Part shown: positions 18,810 through 27,381 of the stretch, piece by piece
How the letters are laid out: each line of letters begins with the position of its first letter
Numbering within the stretch: the stretch's first letter is position 1
Assembly: GCA_001897745.1 (NCBI GenBank)
Contig: MKUH01000014.1
Location: forward strand, 1 to 64,000
Direction of reading: 5' to 3'
DNA length: 64,000 bases
From: Candidatus Accumulibacter sp. 66-26
GTDB taxonomy: Bacteria; Pseudomonadota; Gammaproteobacteria; Burkholderiales; Rhodocyclaceae
Position numbers and translations under genes: made by a program
Notes under the pieces: model-generated
Seen by the model: the letters and a program-made list of their open reading frames with translations, nothing else
Database searches by the model: none
Told to the model about the DNA's origin: nothing

Positions 18810-20759
18810 TTAAATCTCCGCGCCGACGAGGGCGCCGTTGGCTTCCATCCAGGCGCGCCGGCCGGACGATTCGTTCTTGGCCATCAGCATGTTCATCACC
18901 GGCTGCGCCGCGTCCGGTCCCGGCAGGCGCACGCGCATCAGGCGCCGCGTGTCGGGCGACATGGTCGTTTCCCACAGCTGTTCCGGGTTCATCTCGCCCA
19001 GGCCCTTGAAGCGCGAGATCGAGATCGCCTCGGTCTTGACGCCTTCCATGCGCAGGCGGTCGAGCGCCGCGTCGCGCTCGGCGCCGTCCAGCGCGTAGAT
19101 CTTGCGCGGCGGGCGGTTCTTGCCCTGTCCGGGAACGTCGAGGCGGTAGAGCGGCGGCTGCGCGAAATAGAGGTGGCCGGCTGCGATCAGCTTCGGGAAG
19201 TGGCGGTAGAAGAGGGTGCACAGCAGCACGCGGATGTGCGAGCCGTCGACGTCGGCGTCGGTCATGATCACCAGCTTGCCGTAGCGCAGGTTGGCGAGCA
19301 CGGTATCGGGCGCGTCCGGGGCGTGTGGGTCGATGCCGAGGGCGACCGCGATGTCGTGCACCTCGCGGTTGGCGAACAGGCTGCCGGGTTCGACCTCCCA
19401 GGTGTTGAGCACCTTGCCGCGCAGCGGCAGTATTGCTTGTAGATCTTTATCGCGGCCGGACTTGGCCGAGCCGCCGGCCGAGTCGCCTTCGACGAGGAAG
19501 AGTTCGTTGCGGGTGACGTCCTCGCTCTGGCAGTCCGACAGCTTGCCGGGGAGGATGGCGACGCCCGACTGCTTGCGCTTTTCGACCTTCTGGCCGGCGC
19601 GCGTGCGTGCCTGCGCGGCGCGGATCGCCAGTTCGGTGATCTTGCGCGCCGCTTCCGGGTGTTCGTTGAGCCACAATTCGAGCGGGTCGCGCACCATGCG
19701 CGCGACGAGGGCGACGGCGTCGCGCGAGTTCAGGCGCTCCTTGGTCTGGCCCTGGAAGGACGGGTCGAGTACGCGCGCGGCGAGGACGAAGCTGGCGCGC
19801 GCGAAAACGTCCTCGGCGGCGAGCTTGACGCCCTTGGGCAGCAGCGCGTGGTGCTCGGCGAAGCTCTTCACGGCGTCGAAGGCGGCCTGGCGTAGGCCGG
19901 TTTCGTGCGTGCCGCCGGCCGGCGTCGGGATCAGGTTGACGTAGGACTCGCGCGCCTGCCCGCCTTCGGCCGTCCAGCACAGCGCCCAGGCCGCGCCGGC
20001 GCCGGGCGGGAAGTTCTCGTCGCCGGCGGCGGCGTATTTCTCGGTGGCGAAGACGGGCGCCAGCGGTTCGCCGTCGACCTGCTCGGCGAGGTATTGCTGC
20101 ATGCCGCTGGCGAAGCACCAGTTCGTCGTTTCGCCGTTCTCGACGACGAGCGAGACCTCCAGCCCGGGCAGCAGCACGGCCTTGCTGCGCAGCAGGCGTT
20201 CGAGTTCGCCGCGCGGGATGTGCGGCGAGTCGAAGAAGCTGGCGTCGGGCCAGACGCGCACGCTGGTGCCGCGCGCCTTTTTCGGCGTGTCGCCGATGCG
20301 CGCCAGCGGTTCGACGACGTTGCCGCCGGAGAAGACGATGCGGTGGCGTCCGCCGTCGCGCACGACCTCGACCTCGAGCCGCGTCGACAGCGCGTTGGTG
20401 ACCGAGACGCCGACGCCGTGCAGGCCGCCGGAGAAGCGGTAGGCGGAGTCGCCGTCGTTCTTGTTGAACTTGCCGCCGGCGTGCAGGCGGGTGAACACCA
20501 CTTCGACGGTCGGCACCTGCTCGACCGGGTGGATTTCGACCGGGATGCCGCGCCCGTCGTCCTGCACCGAGACCGACTGGTCTGCATGCAGGGTAACGAG
20601 GATGCGCTTGCAGAAGCCGCCGAGCGCCTCGTCGGCGGCGTTGTCGATGGCTTCCTGGATGATGTGCAGCGGGCAGTCGGTGCGCGTGTACATGCCCGGG
20701 CGGTGGCGCACGGGTTCCAGTCCCTTGAGGACGGCAATGGAATCAGCGGTATAGCTCAA
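18810..20759 (-). CDS. parE: DNA topoisomerase IV subunit B
   Basis: 649 residues, ATPase subunit of topoisomerase IV. The GHKL ATP site shows AIDNAADEALGG and VQDDGRGIPVE near the N-terminus, with GGLHGVGVSVTNALS as the ATP-lid region. The TOPRIM domain carries VEGDSAGGSAKSGRD and MTDADVDGSHIRVLL with the metal-binding acidic residues. The end (LMAKNESSGRRAWMEANGAL) is typical of ParE rather than GyrB. The start codon is TTG at 20759, supported by GAGGAAG just upstream; no ATG is near. It is translated just ahead of parC with a 3-nt gap. Confidence 0.96.
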   Translation of the reverse strand: MSYTADSIAVLKGLEPVRHRPGMYTRTDCPLHIIQEAIDNAADEALGGFCKRILVTLHADQSVSVQDDGRGIPVEIHPVEQVPTVEVVFTRLHAGGKFNKNDGDSAYRFSGGLHGVGVSVTNALSTRLEVEVVRDGGRHRIVFSGGNVVEPLARIGDTPKKARGTSVRVWPDASFFDSPHIPRGELERLLRSKAVLLPGLEVSLVVENGETTNWCFASGMQQYLAEQVDGEPLAPVFATEKYAAAGDENFPPGAGAAWALCWTAEGGQARESYVNLIPTPAGGTHETGLRQAAFDAVKSFAEHHALLPKGVKLAAEDVFARASFVLAARVLDPSFQGQTKERLNSRDAVALVARMVRDPLELWLNEHPEAARKITELAIRAAQARTRAGQKVEKRKQSGVAILPGKLSDCQSEDVTRNELFLVEGDSAGGSAKSGRDKDLQAILPLRGKVLNTWEVEPGSLFANREVHDIAVALGIDPHAPDAPDTVLANLRYGKLVIMTDADVDGSHIRVLLCTLFYRHFPKLIAAGHLYFAQPPLYRLDVPGQGKNRPPRKIYALDGAERDAALDRLRMEGVKTEAISISRFKGLGEMNPEQLWETTMSPDTRRLMRVRLPGPDAAQPVMNMLMAKNESSGRRAWMEANGALVGAEI

Positions 20760-20817
20760 TGGTCTTCCTCTTGTCTTGCCAGAAGTGTGGCCGGGATGGG
20801 GTCGGCCTGGCGCGGGA

Positions 20818-21306
20818 TCAGCGGCCGCCCCAGGGCATCACGGGGACGGTGGAGATGCTGTTGGCCGGCGCGCCGTCGATCAGCTTGCGGCTGATCGCGA
20901 CATACACCAGCGTCTTGTTGGGCGCGTCCCACAGGCGCACGACGCGCGTTTCCTTGAAGAGAATCGACGTGTCTTCGGAGAACACCGTCTCGTCCTCGGG
21001 CAGTCTGGCCGGCAGCGCGATCGGGCCGGTCTGCCGACAGGCCAGCGAGAACTGCGACGGGTCCTGCGCCAGCCCGAACGAGCCCTTGACGCCGCCGGTG
21101 CGCGCCTGGCTGACGTGGCAGGTGACGCCGGGCACCTTCGGGTCGGCGAAGGCTTCGACGCAGACCTTGTGGTTGGCGCCGATCAGCTTCCAGGCGGTGG
21201 TGACGCAGCCGACCGTCTCGGCCGCCGCCGCGCCGGCGTGGAGGCCGAGGGCGAGCAGCAGAAAGCGGGGGGCGGCGGCAAACGGACGATTTTTCATCGT
21301 GCGCAT
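20818..21306 (-). CDS. creA: CreA family protein
   Basis: 162 residues. A signal peptide (APRFLLLALGLHAGAAAAE, cleaved near residue 30) precedes a CreA domain with VGCVTTAWKLIGANHKVCVE, HVSQARTGGVKG and the end SISTVPVMPWGG. CreA is a conserved periplasmic or secreted protein of unknown biochemical role; in E. coli it lies beside creBCD. Four cysteines in the mature part could form disulfides. Two in-frame ATGs are close (21306, 21297); the first is taken because GGGA lies before it. It sits between the orphan nosD-like gene and parE on the same strand, with a 26-nt gap upstream. Confidence 0.9.
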   Translation of the reverse strand: MRTMKNRPFAAAPRFLLLALGLHAGAAAAETVGCVTTAWKLIGANHKVCVEAFADPKVPGVTCHVSQARTGGVKGSFGLAQDPSQFSLACRQTGPIALPARLPEDETVFSEDTSILFKETRVVRLWDAPNKTLVYVAISRKLIDGAPANSISTVPVMPWGGR

Positions 21307-21332
21307 TATCCCGGAAAATGCCCGCCGGGCGT

Positions 21333-22676
21333 TCACTTCGCCGTTTGCGCCAGCGTCCCGTGTGCGCGCGGCTGCGCGTCGCGCAGGATCAGGCGCGGCG
21401 CAGCGAAGGGGGCCAGGCGTTCGAGAAAATCGAGCAGTTCGAGCAGCGGCGAGCTGCGGAAGAACTTCGCCATCGGCGTGTCCATCCAGATGCGGTCGGA
21501 GTAGGCCCAGATTTCGTAGGGCGTGTCGCCGACGCCGTCGCTGTCGCGGTCGAAACCCTCGTAGTCGTCCCAGTAGTTGCCCCGCCAGTCGTGCGCGCCT
21601 TCGCCGTCGCGCCCTTCCTCGCCGCCGACCAGCGCCTGCCAGAGGTTGTGCTCGAAACGGTTGCCGATCACCAGGCGGCCGCCGCGCTCGCCGTAGAAGT
21701 TGATGCCGGTGATGTTGTGCGCGATGCGGTTGCCGATCAGCGCGATGCGGTTGGTCGGGTGCAGCGACGAGTCGGCCATCACGCCGACCGCGCAGTGGAT
21801 GATCTCGTTGCCGTGCACCAGCGCCGCGCTGCTTTCCTTGAGCGCGATGCCGGCGCCGCTGGCGTCCATCGCGTGCATGATCTTGTTGCGCCGGATGACG
21901 AGGCCGTCGGAGTTGAGCGTCGTGATGCCGGTCGAGTTCTTGTCGAACAGATTGTCTTCGATCAGCGTGCGGTGCGAAAACAGCAGATTCATCGCCCGCC
22001 GGCTGTCGCGCACGGTGTTGCCGACGAACTGGTTGCGCGGCGAGTTGCTGACCGTGATGTCGCGGATGACGGCGATGTCGTTGCCCTCGATGCGGTTGCC
22101 GGTGCTGTACCACAGGCGGAGGCCGTCGCCGCGGTCGGCGGAGTCGAAGGGCTTGGAGCGGACGCGGTTGCCGGCGATGCGGTTGTCGTTGGATTGCTGC
22201 AGGGTGATGCCGAACAGGACGTCGTCCAGCGTGTTGTTTTCGATCGTGGCGGCGTTCGTCTTTTCGAGCAGCAATCCCGAGTCGATGCTGTCGTGCGAGT
22301 CGCCGGAGCCGGTGATGTGCAGGTTGCGCAGGGTGACGCCTTCGGCGCGCACGGTGATCACGCTGCCCTTGCCGCCGCCGCTGATGACGACTTCGCGGCG
22401 GCCGTCGATGACGATCGGGCGCGTGATCAGCACCGGCCCCGAGTAAGTGCCGGCCGGGACGTTGAGCGTGCCGCCCGCTTGCGTGGCGTCGATCCAAGGC
22501 TGGAGCGGGGGCGGAGCCGGGGTGGCTGGCGCGTCCGTTCGCGCCGCCGCGAGCAGCGGTCCGCCGGCCGGCGGGACGAGCAGCAGCAGGCCGAGCAGGG
22601 CGGCGCCCAGCGCCCCGCCGAGTCGCCCGCGCCAGGTGCGCGTGGGGCTCAGCTGGCGGCTTCGCTCGGCAGCCAC
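21333..22676 (-). CDS. NosD-like right-handed parallel beta-helix protein
   Basis: 447 residues. An N-terminal signal/anchor (LGGALGAALLGLLLLVPP, about 19-36) and a secreted beta-helix of repeated coils (NAATIENNTLDDV, NDNRIAGNRV, GNRIEGNDIAVI, RNQFVGNTVRDS, GLVIRRNKIMHA and more), then the NosD-type end YWDDYEGFDRDSDGVGDTPY. NosD normally serves with NosF and NosY in copper-site maturation of nitrous oxide reductase NosZ. No nosZ, nosF, nosY, nosR or nosL is in the window, so the role here is open: a maturation factor acting from elsewhere or a carbohydrate-binding periplasmic protein. The GTG start at 22676 overlaps the end of dnaQ and has AAGGGAAA upstream; a GTG at 22682 is an alternative. 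Confidence 0.82.
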   Translation of the reverse strand: MAAERSRQLSPTRTWRGRLGGALGAALLGLLLLVPPAGGPLLAAARTDAPATPAPPPLQPWIDATQAGGTLNVPAGTYSGPVLITRPIVIDGRREVVISGGGKGSVITVRAEGVTLRNLHITGSGDSHDSIDSGLLLEKTNAATIENNTLDDVLFGITLQQSNDNRIAGNRVRSKPFDSADRGDGLRLWYSTGNRIEGNDIAVIRDITVSNSPRNQFVGNTVRDSRRAMNLLFSHRTLIEDNLFDKNSTGITTLNSDGLVIRRNKIMHAMDASGAGIALKESSAALVHGNEIIHCAVGVMADSSLHPTNRIALIGNRIAHNITGINFYGERGGRLVIGNRFEHNLWQALVGGEEGRDGEGAHDWRGNYWDDYEGFDRDSDGVGDTPYEIWAYSDRIWMDTPMAKFFRSSPLLELLDFLERLAPFAAPRLILRDAQPRAHGTLAQTAK

Positions 22677-23368
22677 AGGCACTTTCCCTTGCTTTCCTTC
22701 TGGATGGCGGCGAGCTGTTGTCCGTGCGCGCCGATCTCTTCGTCGCTCGCGCGCTGCACGCGCAGCGGCTTGCGTTGCGCGCCGGCGAGCGCCTGCCCGC
22801 CGATCGCGCCCTGGCCGCCCTCGTCGTCGCCGAGATCCATGATCAGGCTCTCCTGGCCGCGCGTCATGGCGACGTAGACTTCGGCGAGGATTTCGGCGTC
22901 GAGCAGGGCGCCGTGCAGCGTGCGGTGCGAGTTGTCGACGCCGTAGCGGTCGCACAGCGCGTTGAGGTTGTTCTTCTTGCCCGGATGCAGTTCCTTGGCC
23001 ATGCGCAGGGTGTCGCGCACGCCGTGGCAGACGGTCTCGATCGGCGCCATGTCGAGGCGCGCCAGTTCGGCGTTCAGGAAGCCAATGTCGAAGGCTGCGT
23101 TGTGGATGACCAGCTCGGCGCCGCGCACGAAGTCGAGGAATTCGGCGGCGATGGCGGCGAAGCGCGGCTTGTCGGCGAGGAAGTCGCGGCTGATGCCGTG
23201 TACCGCCTGCGCGCCTTCGTCGATTTCGCGCTCGGGATTGACGTAGCGGTGGAAGTGCCGGTTGGTCAGGCGCCGGTTGGTCATCTCGACGCAGGCAACT
23301 TCGATGATGCGGTGCCCGAGCTTGTGCTCAAGGCCGGTGGTTTCGGTATCGAGGAATATCTGGCGCAT
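22649..23368 (-). CDS. dnaQ: DNA polymerase III epsilon subunit (3'-5' proofreading exonuclease)
   Basis: 239 residues. DEDDh exonuclease: Asp7 and Glu9 in IFLDTETTGLE, VIHNAAFDIGFLNAEL with the second Asp, and TLHGALLDAEILAEVYV with the general-base His and last Asp (about 10-175). The C-terminal tail (about 185-239) is a flexible linker leading to the segment that binds the polymerase alpha subunit in relatives. It proofreads during replication. The gene order nosD-like/dnaQ/rnhA/methyltransferase with gloB divergent recalls the dnaQ-rnhA-yafS-gloB cluster of E. coli. Confidence 0.96.
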   Translation of the reverse strand: MRQIFLDTETTGLEHKLGHRIIEVACVEMTNRRLTNRHFHRYVNPEREIDEGAQAVHGISRDFLADKPRFAAIAAEFLDFVRGAELVIHNAAFDIGFLNAELARLDMAPIETVCHGVRDTLRMAKELHPGKKNNLNALCDRYGVDNSHRTLHGALLDAEILAEVYVAMTRGQESLIMDLGDDEGGQGAIGGQALAGAQRKPLRVQRASDEEIGAHGQQLAAIQKESKGKCLWLPSEAAS

Positions 23369-23486
23369 GACGGGTTTCTTTCCGGGTGCGTATTATCGCC
23401 TCGCCGGACGGGCGCCGGCGTTGATCTGGATCATGGGTCGGCGTCCCGGCGGCGAGGCGGGACACCGGGGGCGGGCGACGGACGGA

Positions 23487-23960
23487 TCAGCGGCGGCGGG
23501 CCGCCAGCAACTCGTCGATGCCGCGGTTGGCCAGCGCGTCGGCGCGCTCGTTGCCGGGGTGCCCGGCGTGGCCCTTGACCCAGATCCACTTGAGTTCGTG
23601 CTGCTTGGCGAGTCCGTCGAGGATCTGCCAGAGGTCGGCGTTCTTCACCGGCTTCTTGTCAGACGTGCGCCAGCCGTTGCGCTTCCAGTTGTGGATCCAT
23701 TCGCTGATGCCCTTCTGGACGTACTGCGAGTCGGTGTGCACGTGCGCGACGCTCGGGCGCTTGAGCGCTTCGAGCGCGCGGATCACGGCGGTCAGTTCCA
23801 TGCGGTTGTTGGTGGTGTCCGGCTCGCCGCCGCACAGTTCCTTGACGTGCTCGCCGGCGCGCAGCAGCACGCCCCAGCCGCCGGGGCCGGGATTGCCGCG
23901 GCAGCCGCCGTCGGCGTAGATTTCAATCGTCGTTTCGCTGTTCGCTTCACTGATGCTCAC
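23487..23960 (-). CDS. rnhA: Ribonuclease HI
   Basis: 157 residues, full length for RNase HI. It cleaves the RNA strand of RNA-DNA hybrids (R-loops, primers). Catalytic residues: Asp17 in [19 protein letters not shown], the Glu in [13 protein letters not shown], Asp in [12 protein letters not shown], and the final Asp in [18 protein letters not shown], with the substrate-handling loop [20 protein letters not shown] also present. Its start overlaps the stop of the upstream methyltransferase gene by 14 nt, indicating translational coupling. 118 nt separate it from dnaQ, with nothing recognisable between. Confidence 0.97.
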   Translation of the reverse strand: MSISEANSETTIEIYADGGCRGNPGPGGWGVLLRAGEHVKELCGGEPDTTNNRMELTAVIRALEALKRPSVAHVHTDSQYVQKGISEWIHNWKRNGWRTSDKKPVKNADLWQILDGLAKQHELKWIWVKGHAGHPGNERADALANRGIDELLAARRR

Positions 23961-24711
23961 GTTGCCCGATTCCTTTTTGTGTCAGCGCGGAGATCGCCTT
24001 GCGTTGGCTCTTCCGCTGGTTCCAGGCGGGCAGGATGAGGCGCATGCCATGCACGCGCTTGACCGCCCGCAAAAGATAGACGCCGCCGGCGAAGCTCCAC
24101 CAGCGGTCGCCGGCCGCTTCCATGAAGCGGCAGCGCTGCAGCCACTGCGGGTTCTCGCAGGGCGGCGCGTAGCAGCCGAAGCAGCCGCGGTCGACCTCGA
24201 AGCCGAGCAGCTGCAGCCAGTCCTTCATGCGTTGCACCGAGAGGTAGCTGCCGTTCCACGGAAACGCGTCCGGGCGGTTCGGCAGGTGGCGGCGCAGGCC
24301 CCAGAGCGAAAGCGGGTTGAAGCCGCTGATCAGCAGCTGCCCCTCGGGGATCAGGATGCGTTCGACTTCGCGCAGGATCTGGTGCGGTTCGTTGCTGAAC
24401 TCGAGCACGTGCGGCATCACGACGAGGTCGACGCTGCTCGCGGCGAACGGCAGCTCGCGCAGATCGCAGAGCACGTCGACGACGACCGCCGTACGCGCGG
24501 CGCCGGAGGCGGAGCTTGAACCTGATTCCCCGACGCGCTGGCGCAGCGGGATACGGTTCTGGGCCAGCAGATCGAGCTGCGGCAGGCCGATCTGCAGGGC
24601 GTTGTAGCCGAATACGTCGGCGACCATTGCGTCGATCCGCGCCTGCTCCCAGGCGGCGACGTAGCGGCCCGGCGCCGTCGCGAGCCAGGATTCGAATCCA
24701 GGAATTGACAT
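23947..24711 (-). CDS. YafS-like SAM-dependent methyltransferase-fold protein
   Basis: 254 residues. The usual glycine-rich SAM motif is replaced by a serine/glycine loop ([18 protein letters not shown]), but later methyltransferase features are clear: [20 protein letters not shown] (motif IV region), [20 protein letters not shown] (strand 5) and a C-terminal segment ending in basic residues. Position beside rnhA and divergent from gloB matches yafS in E. coli, whose function is not established. The ATG at 24711 is preferred over a GTG at 24720. Only 27 nt separate this start from that of gloB, so the two divergent promoters must overlap the coding regions or each other. Confidence 0.82.
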   Translation of the reverse strand: MSIPGFESWLATAPGRYVAAWEQARIDAMVADVFGYNALQIGLPQLDLLAQNRIPLRQRVGESGSSSASGAARTAVVVDVLCDLRELPFAASSVDLVVMPHVLEFSNEPHQILREVERILIPEGQLLISGFNPLSLWGLRRHLPNRPDAFPWNGSYLSVQRMKDWLQLLGFEVDRGCFGCYAPPCENPQWLQRCRFMEAAGDRWWSFAGGVYLLRAVKRVHGMRLILPAWNQRKSQRKAISALTQKGIGQREHQ

Positions 24712-24738
24712 TTTCCGCACTTCTCCCAGAATTGGACC

Positions 24739-25563
24739 ATGCTGTCAGCGAACCCCCAGGCGAATTCCGCCGCGATTCCCTCCGTTGCCCCCGCCGCGAT
24801 CCCGATTCCCGCCTTCCGGGACAACTACATCTGGCTGATGCGCCACGGCGCTTCGGCGGTCGTCGTCGATCCCGGCGCGGCGCAGCCCGTGCTCGATTAT
24901 CTGGCGCGCGAGCGCCTGTCGCTGACGGCCATCCTGATCACGCACCACCATGCCGACCATCAGGGCGGCGTGGCCGAACTGCTGGCACGCTGCGCTGCCG
25001 AGGTCTTCGGTCCGGCGGCGGAGTCTATCACAGGCCTCGACCGCCCGTTGCGGGGCGGGGAGCGTATCCGGCCGTCCGGTCTGGAGGCCGCGTTCGACGT
25101 GCTGCCGGTGCCCGGACATACGCTCGGACACCTGGCCTATTATCGCCCCGGCCTCCTGTTTTGCGGCGATACGCTGTTCGGTGCCGGCTGCGGCCGCCTG
25201 TTCGAGGGATCGCCGGCGCAGATGGCGGCGTCGCTGGCGCGCCTGGCGGCCTTGCCCGACGACACTGCGGTCTATTGCGCGCACGAATACACGGAGGCCA
25301 ATCTGCGTTTCGCGCTCGCCGTGGAGCCCGGCAATCCGGAACTGCAGCGGCGTGCGCGGGATGCCGCCGCGCTGCGCGCCGAGGGGCGGCCGACCGTGCC
25401 GTCGACTATCGGGCTGGAGCGCGCGACCAATCCCTTCCTGCGTTGCGAAGAAGCGGCGGTGATCGCCGCGGTGCGGGAGCGGGGAGGTCTGGAGGGGCGG
25501 AACTCCACCGCCGACCCGCTCGCCGTCTTTACCGCGTTGCGCGCGTGGAAGGACGTTTTCTGA
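24739..25563 (+). CDS. gloB: Hydroxyacylglutathione hydrolase (glyoxalase II)
   Basis: 274 residues. It hydrolyses S-D-lactoylglutathione to D-lactate and glutathione, completing methylglyoxal removal. The metallo-beta-lactamase metal motif is intact: His69-x-His71-x-Asp73-His74 in ITHHHADHQGG, then PGHTLGHLAYY, LFCGDTLFGAGCGRLFEG, and CAHEYTEANLRFA. The C-terminal helical domain with TIGLERATNPFLR binds glutathione. Residues 1-20 are an extra Ala/Pro/Ser-rich lead compared with E. coli GloB; a start inside it cannot be excluded. The gene ends 16 nt before the left arm of the inverted-repeat element. Confidence 0.95.
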   Translation: MLSANPQANSAAIPSVAPAAIPIPAFRDNYIWLMRHGASAVVVDPGAAQPVLDYLARERLSLTAILITHHHADHQGGVAELLARCAAEVFGPAAESITGLDRPLRGGERIRPSGLEAAFDVLPVPGHTLGHLAYYRPGLLFCGDTLFGAGCGRLFEGSPAQMAASLARLAALPDDTAVYCAHEYTEANLRFALAVEPGNPELQRRARDAAALRAEGRPTVPSTIGLERATNPFLRCEEAAVIAAVRERGGLEGRNSTADPLAVFTALRAWKDVF

Positions 25564-25578
25564 CGGGGCGCCGCCGGG

Positions 25579-25854
25579 TTAGGATGTTGGTATATATTTC
25601 ATGAGCGCGACGACCGCTGAACGGGATGCAGCGCAAGGCGCGGCGCCGCCGCCTGGCTGGTGCCAGGTGAGGCGACGCAATGCGGCGATGCGCCCGTCAA
25701 GTGGTCGTCCCGAAGGGTTGCGCCGAGGGGGCCGCGCCTACGTCGTTGCGCCCCTTGTCGCACCCCGGTGCGGGCGGCGGCGCGCGCCTAGTACCTAGTA
25801 ATCACAGCCCCTCGGCACAACGCGCTCCACGAAATATATGCCAACACACCCTAA
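25579..25854. mobile_element. 276-bp element bounded by about 30-bp inverted repeats (MITE-like)
   Basis: The left arm (25579-25609) and the reverse complement of the right arm (25821-25854) align almost throughout. Both start TTAGG, share TGTTGG followed by ATATATTTC, then TG and AGCGCG, with a few substitutions and two small gaps. The interior (about 210 bp) is GC-rich, has no transposase and includes a tandem CCTAGTA pair near 25790-25802. It fills the whole gap between convergent gloB and the CheY-like gene and reaches into the latter: the TAG stop of that gene (25851-25853) is the first triplet of the right arm. No clear target-site duplication is visible. A non-autonomous transposable element is the best reading; a long bidirectional stem is the alternative. 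Confidence 0.6.
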
Positions 25855-26243
25855 ACGGTGAGCGGGCGTCTGCCGGCGTAGGCGCGCTGCAGCGTGTCGA
25901 CCACCTTGGCGGCGTTGAAGGGCTTGACGATGAAGGCGCAGGCGCCGTTCTGGATCGCCACCTTCACGTTGTCGATGCTGGCGTTGCCGGTGACCATCAC
26001 GACGGCGGTTTCCGGGCGCGTCGACTTGATGTGCTGCAAGGCTTCGAGGCCGCCCATTTCCGGCATTTCCACGTCCATGCAGACAATGTCCGGGCGCAGG
26101 AGGTCGGTCATTTCGAGAGCGACGGCGCCGTTACGGGCTTCGCCGACGATCTCGTATTCCTCGTTGCGCAGGATGCCGCGCAGCAGCGCGCGCATCACTT
26201 CGTTGTCGTCGACGATCAGGATTTTCGGGCGGGGCTTGGACAT
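25851..26243 (-). CDS. Single-domain CheY-like response regulator
   Basis: 130 residues, one receiver domain and nothing else. Acidic pair in ILIVDDNEVM (12-13), phospho-accepting Asp57 in PDIVCMDVEMPEMGG, Thr in VVMVTGNAS and Lys in AFIVKPFNAAK. There is no output domain, so it must act by protein contact, for example on a motor, kinase or cyclase. It follows the REC-GGDEF gene by 14 nt on the same strand and is surely co-transcribed with it; the pair may share a kinase located elsewhere. Its stop codon lies in the right arm of the neighbouring inverted-repeat element. Confidence 0.93.
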   Translation of the reverse strand: MSKPRPKILIVDDNEVMRALLRGILRNEEYEIVGEARNGAVALEMTDLLRPDIVCMDVEMPEMGGLEALQHIKSTRPETAVVMVTGNASIDNVKVAIQNGACAFIVKPFNAAKVVDTLQRAYAGRRPLTV

Positions 26244-26257
26244 CGCGATGGTTGCTT

Positions 26258-27214
26258 TCAGGCTACGGGTGTTTCCAGGGAGACGGCGCGGCAGACGCGG
26301 TTCTTGCCTTCGAGCTTGGCCTGGTAGAGGGCGCGGTCGGCGCTGCCGACGAGGGCGCGCGCGCTGCCGTCCGCCGCCGGGAGCGTCGAGGCGATTCCGA
26401 AGCTGGCCGTGATGTGGCCGCAGGGCGAGCCGGCGTGCGGCAGCTTGAGGTCGGCGACCGCCCGGCGCATGCGCTCGGCGATGAACAGCGCGCCGCCGGG
26501 CGAGGTGTCCGGCAGGGCGGCGATGAACTCCTCGCCGCCGTAGCGGGCGAGCAGATCGCCGCCGCGCTCCATCGCCTCGTTCAGCGCCTGGGCGACGAGG
26601 CGCAGGCATTCGTCGCCGTCCTGATGGCCGTAGTGGTCGTTGTATTTCTTGAAGTAGTCGATGTCGCACATCAGGATCGACAGCTCGCCGCCCTGGCGCA
26701 TGGTGCGCCGCCACTCGCGATCGAGGATCTCGTCGAAGTGCCGCCGGTTGGCGATCCCGGTCAGCCCGTCGAGCGAGGTCAGGCGGCGCAGTTCCTGGTT
26801 GGCGCTGTCGAGCTTGCGCGTCGCGACGAGGAGGGACTGGCGCATCTGGAGGATGCGCTGCATGGCGCGTATCTTCGCGCTCAGCACGATCTCGCTGGCC
26901 GGCTTGTACAGGTAGTCGTCGCCGCCGGCGGCGATGCCTTTTTCCAGATCCTCGTCGTTGTTCAGCGCGGTCAGGAAGATGATCGGCGTCCAGTCGCCGG
27001 GGCGTTCGAGCTGGCGGATGCTGCGGGCGACTTCGAAACCGTCGATGTCGGGGAGGACGATGTCGAGCAGGATCAGGTCCGGCCGTTCGGCGAGAAACAG
27101 CTCGATGCCGGCCATGCCGCCAGCCGCCGGGATCGCCTGGATCCCGATCCTTTCGATCTGGTGGCACAAAATGGCGAGGCTGCTTGCGCTGTCCTCGATG
27201 ACGAGCGTTTTCAT
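26258..27214 (-). CDS. Response regulator diguanylate cyclase (REC-GGDEF)
   Basis: 318 residues. Receiver domain (1-120) with Asp51 in DLILLDIVLPDIDGFE; a short helical linker; GGDEF domain (about 140-312) with the active-site signature GGEEF at 226-230 and an RxxD product-inhibition site (RGGD, 217-220) exactly five residues ahead. Other cyclase marks are LDGLTGIANRRHFD and MCDIDYFKKYND. Phosphorylation should promote dimerisation and synthesis of c-di-GMP from two GTP, as in WspR/PleD-like enzymes. First gene of a two-gene unit with the CheY-like protein. Confidence 0.93.
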   Translation of the reverse strand: MKTLVIEDSASSLAILCHQIERIGIQAIPAAGGMAGIELFLAERPDLILLDIVLPDIDGFEVARSIRQLERPGDWTPIIFLTALNNDEDLEKGIAAGGDDYLYKPASEIVLSAKIRAMQRILQMRQSLLVATRKLDSANQELRRLTSLDGLTGIANRRHFDEILDREWRRTMRQGGELSILMCDIDYFKKYNDHYGHQDGDECLRLVAQALNEAMERGGDLLARYGGEEFIAALPDTSPGGALFIAERMRRAVADLKLPHAGSPCGHITASFGIASTLPAADGSARALVGSADRALYQAKLEGKNRVCRAVSLETPVA

Positions 27215-27381
27215 CCTGATCCGGGGCGGAAGTGTGTATTCGACACAATTTTAGCCTGAAACCGCTCGCCGGCGTGCCGGATCGCGGGCAGGCAGGGTGC
27301 CGCGAGGGCTCGCCGGAGGGGCGTTCATGATAAATTCGCTTGGTGCCGGAATCCCCGCGCGCATTTTCCCGAGCCGACCCC

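Noticed and set aside
23369..23486. Possible tRNA or small RNA between dnaQ and rnhA
   Set aside because: No cloverleaf arms or T-loop consensus; only GC-rich sequence.
25601..25798. A 65-codon open frame inside the inverted-repeat element
   Set aside because: Begins within the left arm, is Arg/Pro/Ala-rich, has no ribosome-binding site and no resemblance to a transposase fragment.
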